Shown here piece by piece: positions 46,552 to 55,133 of a stretch of 64,000 nucleotides of DNA (position 1 is the first letter of the stretch; each line of letters starts with the position of its first letter). This DNA is from Prado023 sp963706885 (GTDB taxonomy: Bacteria; Actinomycetota; Actinomycetes; S36-B12; CAIYMF01), in contig CAVPNX010000008.1 in the NCBI GenBank assembly GCA_963706885.1, forward strand, positions 124,001 to 188,000, written 5' to 3'. Both the position numbers and the translations under genes were made by a program. Below the pieces are notes generated by a model, which had not been told where the DNA came from, made no database searches, and was given only the letters and a program-made list of their open reading frames with translations.

Positions 46552-47606
46552 CAGCCCAGCACGCGACGCACCCACGCCGCGGGATCCTCGATCTCGACCG
46601 CGGAGGGCAGGTTCTCCGGGGCCGCCCAGACCTCGGCGAACCCCGTGTCCCCGGCCGTGGCGATGACCGTGCGCACGAAGTCCGCGCCGCTGGTGTACTG
46701 GCGCAGCTTGGTCTCCATCCCCATCATCCGGCGCACGAAGCCGTCGACGGTCCCGGCCTGCGAGCGCCGGGCGGCGAACCGCGAGCGGATCTCGGCGACC
46801 GTCGGCACGTGGTCCGGCCCGACCTCGTCCATCACGTAGTCGGCATGCCCCTCGAGCAGGGACATCAGGCCGGTGAGGCGGTCGAAGATCTCACGCTGCG
46901 CCGGGGTCTGGAACGCCTCCATCAGGCTGGGCCCCGGGCGCCCCCGCGCGGCCCCGACCACCGACTGGGCCACCGCCCCGAGACGGGCCGTGAACTCCGC
47001 GACCGACAGGTCGCTGATCGACACGAACGCCTGGACCTCGCTGAGGAAGTGGTCGGCCATCCATGGCACACCACCGAACTGCGCCCGGTGGGTCTCCTCG
47101 TGCAGGCACACCCAGTAGCGGAAGTCCCGCGGGACCAGCTCCAGCTCACGCTCGACCTGGACGATGTTCGGCGCCACCAGGAGCAGCCGTCCGGGCCTGC
47201 CCGGGGCCGTGAACGCCTCGTACTGCCCGAGGACCTTGCCCGACAGCCAGGCCATCGCACCCCCGAGCTGGGCGGCGGTCAGCCGGGAGCCGACCGCCTC
47301 GATGCCGGGATTGGCCTCCTTGTCCGCGCGCGCCGAGACGAAGGGGTCCAGGGCCACCCCCAGCCCGGCGATGTTGGACTGGATCCACTCCGCGCGGTCG
47401 ACCACGACCGCGGGCGCGTGCCCGGGGTCAGCCTCCAGGCCGGTGAGCGCCTGGACCGGCTCGCGGGCCAGCTGGGCCAGCTCACGCAGCTCGGCCACCG
47501 TGCCGTGGGCCTCGGACGGGGTGGTCGTCGGGCCCTTGGGCGCGAACCGCAGCCCGATCCGCTCGGCCAGGGTCCAGTCCACGAGGTTCGCCACGTGTCC
47601 GAGCAT
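46551..47606 (-). CDS. zinc-dependent metalloprotease-like protein (Rv3626c type)
   Basis: A 351-residue actinobacterial protein of the DUF2342 / 'F420 biosynthesis-associated' family. Metzincin-like zinc site HEETH in VCLHEETHRAQFGG with a downstream Glu in LLEGHADYVMDEVG. No signal peptide. Usually found between dacB and tilS, as here (Rv3626c position). Protease activity is inferred; the F420 link is by name only. Confidence 0.8.
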   Translation of the reverse strand: MLGHVANLVDWTLAERIGLRFAPKGPTTTPSEAHGTVAELRELAQLAREPVQALTGLEADPGHAPAVVVDRAEWIQSNIAGLGVALDPFVSARADKEANPGIEAVGSRLTAAQLGGAMAWLSGKVLGQYEAFTAPGRPGRLLLVAPNIVQVERELELVPRDFRYWVCLHEETHRAQFGGVPWMADHFLSEVQAFVSISDLSVAEFTARLGAVAQSVVGAARGRPGPSLMEAFQTPAQREIFDRLTGLMSLLEGHADYVMDEVGPDHVPTVAEIRSRFAARRSQAGTVDGFVRRMMGMETKLRQYTSGADFVRTVIATAGDTGFAEVWAAPENLPSAVEIEDPAAWVRRVLG

Positions 47607-47767
47607 AGGCGCGCTCACCGGTACGGGTTCGGGATCGGGGGGAGCGGGAGGGCTGGCCGGGGCTCGCGGGTGCGGCCAAGGTGCCACGACCGGTCGGGTC
47701 GTGCGACGCTCCGCGGCGAGCCAGGTGGTGCCTGGTCACACCCGGGTCGGAGGGTTCGAGCGGCTGG

Positions 47768-49307
47768 TCAGGGAGCCGCGCAGTCGCACGTGACCAGGGC
47801 GGCAGTCGCGCGGTCCAGCGCCGCGCGCACGGCCAGCAGGCCGCCGGGGGCGGAGTCGTCCACGAACCCGAAGGCCAGCAGGCGCCCGTCTGGCCGGCTG
47901 ACGTATCCGGCCAATCCGCCGACCCCGGTCAGGGTGCCGGTCTTGGCTCGGACCACACCCCGGGCGGGCTGCTGGTCCGCCGCTCGGAACCGGGCAGCCA
48001 GTGACCCCGTCGCCCCGGCCACGGGCAGCCCGGAGTGCAGCGACCCGAACCCGTCGGCGGTCACCACGAGCAGGTCGGTCAGCGTGGAGGGGGCCAGGCG
48101 GTTGCCCCGCGACAGTCCCGAGCCGTCGGCGAACCGCGCCCCCCGGGCATCCACCCCGAGCGCGTCCAGCACCTGCTCGGCGTGGTCGGCGACACCCGCG
48201 AAGCTGGCCGGCGCCCCGCTGGCCGCGGCCGCCAGGCGGCCCAGGATCTCGGCGTAGTCGTTGTCCGAGGACGCCAGCATCCGCTCGACCAGGGCGCCGA
48301 CCGTGGGCGACTCGACGAACGCCACCGTCGCGGCAGCCTCGGGGGCCGTCACCTCCTTCGGCCGGCCCTTCACGGCCACGCCCGCCGCCTCCAGGTACTG
48401 GGCGAACACGCGCCCCGCCTCCGCGGCGGGGTCACCGACCCGGCTGATCCCCTTCGGCGTCCGTCGCCCCTGATCGACCACCAGGGCGCTGACCGGCGCG
48501 ACGATCCCCGCAGCGGGGAACGACGGCGACCAGCTCGGGTGCAGCGCCGGGCCGGTGAACAGGGAGGCGTCGAAGCCCACCCGCACCCGGGTGATGCCGC
48601 GCAGGGCCAGCCCACGAGCGGTCGACGCGGCCAGCTCCTCCATCGATGCGGGCCGCAGGCTGGCCCCCGCACCGCCGACCTTCCTGTCGGTGGACACCAG
48701 GCTGGGGTCCCCGGCCCCGACGACCACCACCCGCGGTATCGACGTGGTCGCTGTCGACCACGACCCGGGTGCGCACGCGGGCATCGGGGCCGAGTGCGTC
48801 GAGGACCGCGACCGCCGTGACCAGCTTCATCGTGGACGCCGGGACCGTCGGCTCATCGGCGGCGGCGAAGAGGACCTCCCCGGTGGCGACATCGACGACG
48901 TGCGCCGGACTGCGACCCGCCCCGAGGGCGCCCCCGGTCAGCAGCGGACCGAGCGCAGCAGCGACGGCGTCCGGGTCCAGTGGGGCGCCCACTGCGGAGG
49001 TGTCCGGAAGGGTCGGATCCGGCGCACCGGGCGCGGAACGGCGTCCGGGGGCAGGGAGCTCGACGCTCGGATCGGCGCCCGGCGTCGGAGCGCCCCGTGC
49101 CGCGTATCCGGAGGATGGGGACCAGCACCGCGGCCTGCGACTGGGCCGGTCGGCCTCGTCCGCGGGCCCCGCATGCCAGGCCAAGAGCTGGGGGCGAGCG
49201 GCTGCGGGCGCGGTGCGGTCCCGCCGCGGGCCCGGCCCCACGGCCACACCGACAGCCGACCCACGCCCCACTCGAGGGCGGAAGGGCCGGGGACGTGGAC
49301 GCAGCAC
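47768..49307 (-). CDS. dacB: D-alanyl-D-alanine carboxypeptidase/endopeptidase PBP4 type (frameshifted)
   Basis: Class C penicillin-binding protein trimming peptidoglycan. Catalytic SxxK is PASTMKL, SxN is ASSDNDYAE, KTG is RAKTGTLTG. The SxxK half and the rest are in different frames; the shift lies at about 48735-48755, between VRTRVVVDSD and PRVVVVGAGDPSL. The first 80 residues lack a clean signal peptide and have the better hydrophobic stretch (QAAVLVPILRI) in another frame, so more indels are likely there and the start is uncertain. Rv3627c position. Confidence 0.8.
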
Positions 49308-49408
49308 GCGCTGACCCTACCGGCGCAGACGCAGGCGGCCGGCGTGGTACCCGCTGGGGCGCCCCTGCCCTCGCCCGATGGCCATGCACGACGGACGGCC
49401 AGTCGGTG

Positions 49409-50400
49409 TCATGGCCGCCCGCCCCGCGGCTGCAGGTCGATGACCGCGGACAGCATCGGCCGGGAATCGGCGCGGCCGGTGGACTGGCAGACCCAGGCGC
49501 ACGACCACCATGTCGGCCTGAGGGGCGACCAGCGATCGACGGGCCGTCATGCCCACGGGCGAAGTAGGTGGTCGGCCGGAAGGGCCGGCTCGGGACCGGG
49601 GAGCCGTCGGGCGTCCTGTTGGACCACCGGCGCGCCGCATACCGGGCCGGGATACGGCCAAGGCCTCGAGCAGGCGGCGGAGCGGTCTGCTCGGCCGCGA
49701 TTCGTCGGCTGCGCGCGCCCGACGCAGCCGTCCTGCGCCGCGGACGTGCTGCCGGCCAGTCCCGCTGGGCCGTGTCGCCACCGATATCGACGAGGGCACC
49801 GAAGTGTCACCGCCAGGTTCCTGAGGAGTTCCCGCCGCGGCCTCGCTCGATGACCGACCGAGGACTGCGTCCTCGGCGCTGAGCCGAGACCCGCCTGCGG
49901 TCGCCTATACGCCGGACGCTCGGCACAGGATCGCGCACTGGCCGGCGTGGTGATCCCGCTCGAGTCTGCGCAGTGGCCCGCCGCGCGGCGAGCGACTGGC
50001 CGGCCACGAAGCTGCCCATGTCCGGCTCGTCGTAGGGCACTGGGTGATCGGGGTGCGCCAGGTCGTAGGCATCGTCCGTCGAGCACGATGGCAAGTTCCT
50101 CATCGCTCGAGGAGGCGCCGGGCTTCGCGATCGGCTCCGCGCTGCACGGGCGGTCGATCGGACGAAGGCCCTCACCGGGCTGCTCGTCACCAGCCGGCCG
50201 ACGAGGAGGCCTTCCGTGACGCTCGTGGACATCGACCACCCTGCGAGCAGTGCGGCTGGGGTCGGCATGGCGAACCCGTCGCGCGCAGCGCATCGGCGAC
50301 CAGCTCCCACGCCGCGGACGGCGACCACCGCGCGGGCTCCGAGCTCTCGGCGTCGGTGGCGCTCAGGTCGTCTCCGAAGGCCGCATGTCGAGCGCGGCCC
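49409..50400 (-). pseudogene. degenerate serine hydrolase (beta-lactamase class C family)
   Basis: No intact frame, but pieces in order down the minus strand read like a PF00144 serine hydrolase: ARAVVAVRGVG (near 50334), LLAGWSMSTSVTEGLLVGRL (near 50240; the SxxK Lys is replaced), DDAYDLAHPDHPVPYDEPDM (near 50075), ADSSGITT (near 49970), RWSNRTPDGSPVPSRPF and YFARGHDG (near 49600), VAPQADMVVVRLG (near 49520), MLSAVIDLQP to a stop at 49409. At least four frame changes. Could be a true pseudogene or a badly called stretch. Ends are approximate. Confidence 0.5.
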
Positions 50401-50519
50401 TGCACCTGCCCGGGCGCGGTCCGCCGGATCGCTGCGGCGAACGGGTTGGCCCCCGCCGGCACGCGGTGGCCGCTGCCCAGGGCTCGAGCCGCTCAGTCTG
50501 CCGAGTACGTGCGGCCGAA

Positions 50520-50968
50520 GCCGGGCGTGCGCCATGCGCCTCGGCCGCGGCCAGGACGCCGAGGAGCGAGGCCTGCACGCCGTGGTCGGCAAGGTCCGGA
50601 TGGCAGTGCCGCAGGACTGGGCGCGCTTCGGTCAGCTGATGATGGACGATGGCCGTGGCAGGTCCGTGCTCCCCCGGGGTGCTCGACCCGCCACCACGCC
50701 GGCCGGTACCGACGGTGAGGGCAACGGCTACGGAGCGACGCGTGGCGGATCGGGAACCCGCAATCCGGGGACTGCCGCGACACCCAGGCGTGCCAGAGGA
50801 CACGATCGCGATGAGGGCCACTGGGGCCAGCTGGTTGCGAGGTCCCGACGAGGCGGCGCCATCGTCGCCCGACTGGGCTGGACCGTGGCCGACGGCGATC
50901 AGGCGACTGCGGGCCGTGGCCAGGTGCAGGCCGCTCTGCCGAGGAGCGATGGCCACGTGAGACGCTAG
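50520..50968 (+). pseudogene. C-terminal remnant of a second serine hydrolase
   Basis: On the plus strand, VPQDWARFGQLMMDDGRG (50615 onward), WRIGNPQSG, GVPEDTIAM, GHWGQLV and AIVARLGWTVADGD (50861 onward) fit the C-terminal third of the same family, spread over three frames within about 250 nt. The sequence differs from the minus-strand copy, so it is a paralogue remnant rather than an inverted repeat. No N-terminal half was found. Boundaries are approximate. Confidence 0.4.
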
Positions 50969-51057
50969 GGGTCACCGCCTCGGAAGCAGGTCCACCGGCG
51001 GGTCGCGGTAGGGTCGGTCACGACCTGGACGGCCGTTGATGACCTGCTGGAGGCGAC

Positions 51058-51558
51058 GTGGACCCGATGACGTTCGACGTGGTGATCGAGATCCCCGCCG
51101 GGAGCCGCAACAAGTACGAGGTGGACCACCACACGGGCAAGATCCGCCTCGACCGTCGGCTGTTCACCGCGACCCGCTACCCGCACGACTACGGGTTCAT
51201 CGACGACACCCTCGGCCTCGACGGCGACCCCCTGGACGCCCTCGTCCTGCTCGACGAGCCCACGTTCCCGGGCTGCATCATCGAGTGCCGGGCGATCGGG
51301 ATGTTCCGGATGAGCGACGAGGCGGGCGGGGACGACAAGGTCATCTGCGTCGTGGCCGGCGACCCCCGGATGGACCACATCCGCGACATCCACCACATGC
51401 CGGAGTTCGACCGCCTGGAGATCCAGCACTTCTTCGAGGTCTACAAGGACCTCGAGCCGGGCAAGTCGGTGGAGGGGGCCACCTGGGAGGGCCGGGCCGG
51501 CGCCGAGGCGGAGATCAGCGACTCGTTCGCCCGCTACGTGCCTCCTGAGCACCACTGA
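51058..51558 (+). CDS. ppa: inorganic pyrophosphatase
   Basis: Soluble family I pyrophosphatase, 166 residues. Metal-binding signature DGDPLDALVLLDEPTFPG, YPHDYGFIDDTLG and the Lys/Tyr residues of NKYEVDHHTG are intact. GGAGG lies 4 nt before GTG 51058; ATG 51067 is an alternative with 13-nt spacing. The hexameric bacterial type pulls pyrophosphate-releasing reactions forward. Position next to dacB matches Rv3628. Confidence 0.96.
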   Translation: MDPMTFDVVIEIPAGSRNKYEVDHHTGKIRLDRRLFTATRYPHDYGFIDDTLGLDGDPLDALVLLDEPTFPGCIIECRAIGMFRMSDEAGGDDKVICVVAGDPRMDHIRDIHHMPEFDRLEIQHFFEVYKDLEPGKSVEGATWEGRAGAEAEISDSFARYVPPEHH

Positions 51559-51601
51559 GCACCAGGCCGCTAACCTGCCGCGTGGGGGCGGCTTTCCGGG
51601 T

Positions 51602-51629
51602 TAAAGCGGTTCACCCGTTCAGCCGAATG
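51602..51629 (+). promoter_or_regulatory. possible sigma-28/WhiG-type promoter
   Basis: TAAA (51602-51605), 16 nt, GCCGAATG (51622-51629), close to the flagellar sigma consensus TAAA-N14-16-GCCGATAA. It lies about 64 nt before the GTG of a GGDEF/EAL gene. The spacer contains GTTCACCCGTTC, also seen near 44696. Confidence 0.35.
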
Positions 51630-51692
51630 TGATTCACAGGGACCTCGCACACCGCGGGCGTCCCAGGATCCGGTGGACGGGAGGGGGCACGG

Positions 51693-54326
51693 GTGCACGA
51701 CCAGCCCGACTACCTGGCGCGCATGTCGCGGTCCTCGCACGACGTCGGCGCGGTCATGGAGCTCGGCGCGCAGGTCGCGGCGGGCGCCACCTCGAGCTCG
51801 GCCGCGGTCCTCGTGCGCCAGGCCGAGCGCGTCCGCCTCGGTGCCCTGTACGACGGGGACGACCATCGGCGCGAGGTCGTGGCGGCGGCCCTGGAGGCGG
51901 TCGCCCTCGACGGCCCCGACAGCCCGTTCAGCGCGGCCCTGGAGTCCGGGCAGAACGCGATCCTGGGCATCGACGGGCTGGCGTTCACGTCCGCGCCCCC
52001 CGAGTGGGCCCGGGCGCTGGATCGCCTCGGGATCGCCGCCCTGGGGATCACCCCGCTGATCGCCGGTGACCGGGCCCTCGGGCTGCTGGTCACCGCACGG
52101 CTGGGCACCGACGAGCGGATGAGCACCGAGCACCTGGCCGACCAGGCGCAGGTGGCCGCGCACCTCACCACCTTCCTGGACACCGCCACCGCCCTGACCC
52201 ACATGCGCCAGTCCAGCCTCGTCGTCGACGCCATGCCGGACGCGATCATCGGCTTCTCCCGGGACCGCGAGGTGATCCTCTGGAACGCCGGCGCCGAGCG
52301 GATGTACGCGATCCCCGAGCGCGAGGCCCTCGGTCGCCGGCTCGACGACCTGATCACCACCGAGTACGGGGCCGCCAGCCAGGGCGCCGGGGGCCCGGCC
52401 ATCAGCCTGATCAACAAGGGCAGCTGGACCGGTCGGGTCCGCCAGCGCACCCTGCACGGGCGGGTTCTGCACGCCGACGTCTCGATCGCCTCGATCGTCG
52501 AGGACGGCCGACTGCGCGGTGCGGTGTCGATCAACCGGGACGTCTCCAGCCTGATCGAGGCCGAGGCCGCCAAGGCGGAGAACGAGCGCCGGATGCAGGC
52601 CCTGCTCGACGCCTCCCGCGCCATGACGGCCGTGTTCGACCGCGACGGCATGATCATCGCGGTGAACGCCGCGTGGACCGAGGAGGTCCGCCTCGGTGGG
52701 ATCGCACCCGAGGACGTCGGGATCGGCGCGGACTACATCGCCGTGATGCGTCGCGCGGCCAGCGCCTCCGAGGATGCCGCCGCCGTGGCGGCCGGGGTCG
52801 AGGCCGTGCTGGGCGGGCGTGCCCCGACGTTCGAGTGGGACTACGACGTGACCGACCCGGACGGCGCCCTGCGCGCGTTCATGGTGTCGATCGCCCCCAT
52901 GCCCGGGGAGCAGGGCGGGGCCTTCGCCACGCACACCGACATCACGACCCGCAAGGCCATGGAGCGCCAGCTGGCCCACCAGGCCAGCCACGACCCGCTG
53001 ACCGGCCTGCGGACCCGGCGGCGCGTCGAGCAGGAGCTGGAGCCCGCGCTCGCCCGCTCCGTCGCGGCCGGCCGACCGGTCGGTGCGGTGATCGTGGACC
53101 TCGACCGGTTCAAGGACGTCAACGACACCCTCGGCCACGAGGCCGGCGACGAGGTTCTGGTCCAGATGGCCGCCCGCCTGCGCGGATTCGGTGCCGCGAC
53201 GATCATCGGTCGCCTGGCCGGCGACGAGTTCGTCCTCATCGTGCCGGACGTGCGCGACCGGGCCGAGCTTGCCCGGCTCGCCGGCGACCTCGCCCGGGTG
53301 ATCACCGCGCCCCTGCCGCTGGGTGACCGGGAGCTGTTCTTCGGCGTGAACATCGGCACGGCGCTGTCCTCGGACACCGAGGCCGGACCCGACGGGGCGG
53401 CCAACCTGCTGCGCGCGGCCGACACGGCCATGTACCGGGCCAAGTCCCGCGGGCGCAACAGCATCGTGGCCTACGACGAGGGCCTGCGCGCCGATGTCGG
53501 GCGGCGGGTGCAGATCTCCTCCTGGCTGAACCACGCCCTGGATCGCGGCGAGATCTCGGTGGCCTACCAGCCGCAGTTCCGCTGCCTGGACGGCCGGCAG
53601 GTCGGGGTCGAGGCCCTGATGCGCTGGCGGCACCCGGAAGCCGGCGACATCAGCCCCGTGGAGTTCATCGCGATCGCCGAGGAGTCCGGCGCGATCCTCA
53701 CGATCGGGGCGTGGGTGCTGACCCAGGCCTGCCAGCAGGCCGCCGCGTGGGCGCCGATCAGCGGCCCGGACTTCTCCGTCGCGGTGAACCTGTCGCCGCA
53801 CCAGCTGATCGACCCGGGACTGCTGGACATCGTGCGCAGCGCGCTGCTGCGCTCGCGGCTGCCGGCCACCGCACTGACCCTCGAGGTGACCGAGGGCGCG
53901 CTGATCGAGGACCCGGAGGCCGCGACCGAGGCGTTGGCCCGGCTGCGGGCGCTGGGCGTGCGGATCTCCCTGGATGACTTCGGGACGGGCTACTCGTCGC
54001 TGGCCTACCTCGCGAAGTTCCCCGTCGATGAGCTCAAGGTGGACCGCGTGTTCGTCCGTGACATCGAGCGCGACCCGCGCACCCGGGCGCTCGCTGAGGG
54101 GATCGTGCGGATCGGGCATGCCCTGGGGATGCGCGTGCTCGCCGAGGGTGTCGAGACCCCGGGCCAGCTGCGGATCCTGACCGGCGCGGGGTGCGACTTC
54201 TACCAGGGCTTCATCGCCGCCCCCGCCGAGACGGTCGCCCAGGCCACCGAGCGGCTGCGCCACCGGACCCTGGGTCGCGACATCCCCGTGGACGCGGCCC
54301 TCGCCGCAGGGCGGGCGATCGAGTAG
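51693..54326 (+). CDS. GAF-PAS-PAS-GGDEF-EAL cyclic-di-GMP protein
   Basis: An 877-residue soluble signalling protein. GAF-like domain at about 10-165, PAS at 172-295 (VVDAMPDAIIGFSRDREVIL), second PAS at 300-425, GGDEF at 440-600 with A509-GDEF (AGDEF variant, usually still active), EAL at 610-865 with E640-A-L, NLSPHQL, DDFGTGYSSL and EGVET. No RxxD inhibitory site is visible 5 residues before AGDEF. Both synthesis and breakdown of c-di-GMP are possible. GAGGGGG precedes GTG 51693. No membrane helix. Confidence 0.93.
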   Translation: MHDQPDYLARMSRSSHDVGAVMELGAQVAAGATSSSAAVLVRQAERVRLGALYDGDDHRREVVAAALEAVALDGPDSPFSAALESGQNAILGIDGLAFTSAPPEWARALDRLGIAALGITPLIAGDRALGLLVTARLGTDERMSTEHLADQAQVAAHLTTFLDTATALTHMRQSSLVVDAMPDAIIGFSRDREVILWNAGAERMYAIPEREALGRRLDDLITTEYGAASQGAGGPAISLINKGSWTGRVRQRTLHGRVLHADVSIASIVEDGRLRGAVSINRDVSSLIEAEAAKAENERRMQALLDASRAMTAVFDRDGMIIAVNAAWTEEVRLGGIAPEDVGIGADYIAVMRRAASASEDAAAVAAGVEAVLGGRAPTFEWDYDVTDPDGALRAFMVSIAPMPGEQGGAFATHTDITTRKAMERQLAHQASHDPLTGLRTRRRVEQELEPALARSVAAGRPVGAVIVDLDRFKDVNDTLGHEAGDEVLVQMAARLRGFGAATIIGRLAGDEFVLIVPDVRDRAELARLAGDLARVITAPLPLGDRELFFGVNIGTALSSDTEAGPDGAANLLRAADTAMYRAKSRGRNSIVAYDEGLRADVGRRVQISSWLNHALDRGEISVAYQPQFRCLDGRQVGVEALMRWRHPEAGDISPVEFIAIAEESGAILTIGAWVLTQACQQAAAWAPISGPDFSVAVNLSPHQLIDPGLLDIVRSALLRSRLPATALTLEVTEGALIEDPEAATEALARLRALGVRISLDDFGTGYSSLAYLAKFPVDELKVDRVFVRDIERDPRTRALAEGIVRIGHALGMRVLAEGVETPGQLRILTGAGCDFYQGFIAAPAETVAQATERLRHRTLGRDIPVDAALAAGRAIE

Positions 54327-54378
54327 CGGTTGTCCACAGATCCGGGCCGGGGGTCTGTTGTGACGGGCCGGGGGTGCC

Positions 54379-54384
54379 TACGGT
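54379..54384 (+). promoter_or_regulatory. leaderless -10 box for DUF2461 gene
   Basis: TACGGT, 7 nt (GTGGCCC), then ATG 54392. Confidence 0.55.
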
Positions 54385-54391
54385 GTGGCCC

Positions 54392-55045
54392 ATGGCTACC
54401 CGATTCGCAGGATTCCCCGCCGACGCCTTCAGCTTCTACGCCGATCTCGAGCTGGACAACACCAAGGCGTTCTGGGCGGACAACAAGCACCGGTACGAGG
54501 CGAGCGTCGCCGGCCCCATGGGCGCGCTGCTCGACGACCTCGAGACGGAGTTCGGACCCGGTCGGCTGTTCCGGCCCTACCGCGACGTCCGGTTCAGCGC
54601 CGACAAGAGCCCGTACAAGGAGCACCAGGGCGGCTACGTACAGGTGGGGCCGGCCTGCGGGTACTACGTCCAGGTCAGCTCCGGAGGGCTGATGGTCGGC
54701 GCCGGGTGGTACGACTCGACCGGCGAACAGGTGGCGCGCTACCGGGCCGCCATCGACGCGGGTCTGGCCGTCCCGGCGCTGCGCACGGAGCTCACCAAGC
54801 TCAGGCGCGCGGGCATGGAGGTCGGCGGGGAACAGGTGAAGACCCGCCCGCGCGGGGTGCCGGCCGACCACCCGGACCTCGACCTGATGCGCCACCGGAC
54901 GGTCCTGGTCTCGACCTCGATCCCCTACGACGAGCCCTGGCTGGGCACGCGAACGGCCGGGACGAAGGTGCGCACCGCCTGGCGCCGGGCCCGGCCGCTG
55001 GTCGACTGGCTGGCGGACAACGTCACGGGCCGCGGGGACGACTGA
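54392..55045 (+). CDS. DUF2461 family protein
   Basis: A 217-residue member of DUF2461 (TIGR02453): FAGFPADAFSFYADLELDNTK at the start, FRPYRDVRFSADKSPYKEHQ and GGLMVGAGWYD are the family blocks. Function unknown in any organism I know of. Start fixed by a leaderless box 7 nt upstream. Convergent with the helD gene. Confidence 0.85.
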   Translation: MATRFAGFPADAFSFYADLELDNTKAFWADNKHRYEASVAGPMGALLDDLETEFGPGRLFRPYRDVRFSADKSPYKEHQGGYVQVGPACGYYVQVSSGGLMVGAGWYDSTGEQVARYRAAIDAGLAVPALRTELTKLRRAGMEVGGEQVKTRPRGVPADHPDLDLMRHRTVLVSTSIPYDEPWLGTRTAGTKVRTAWRRARPLVDWLADNVTGRGDD

Positions 55046-55133
55046 GCGCAGCCCGTCAGGGGGTGGGTTGGCGAGGGCAGGCGGGCGGCGGGGCCGCCGG
55101 AGTCCGGCGGCCGAGGCGGGACGGCCTCGGCGT

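Noticed and set aside
49547..50293. Minus-strand frame of 248 codons as an intact gene
   Set aside because: Only short stretches resemble serine hydrolases and the motifs change frame; treated as a pseudogene region.
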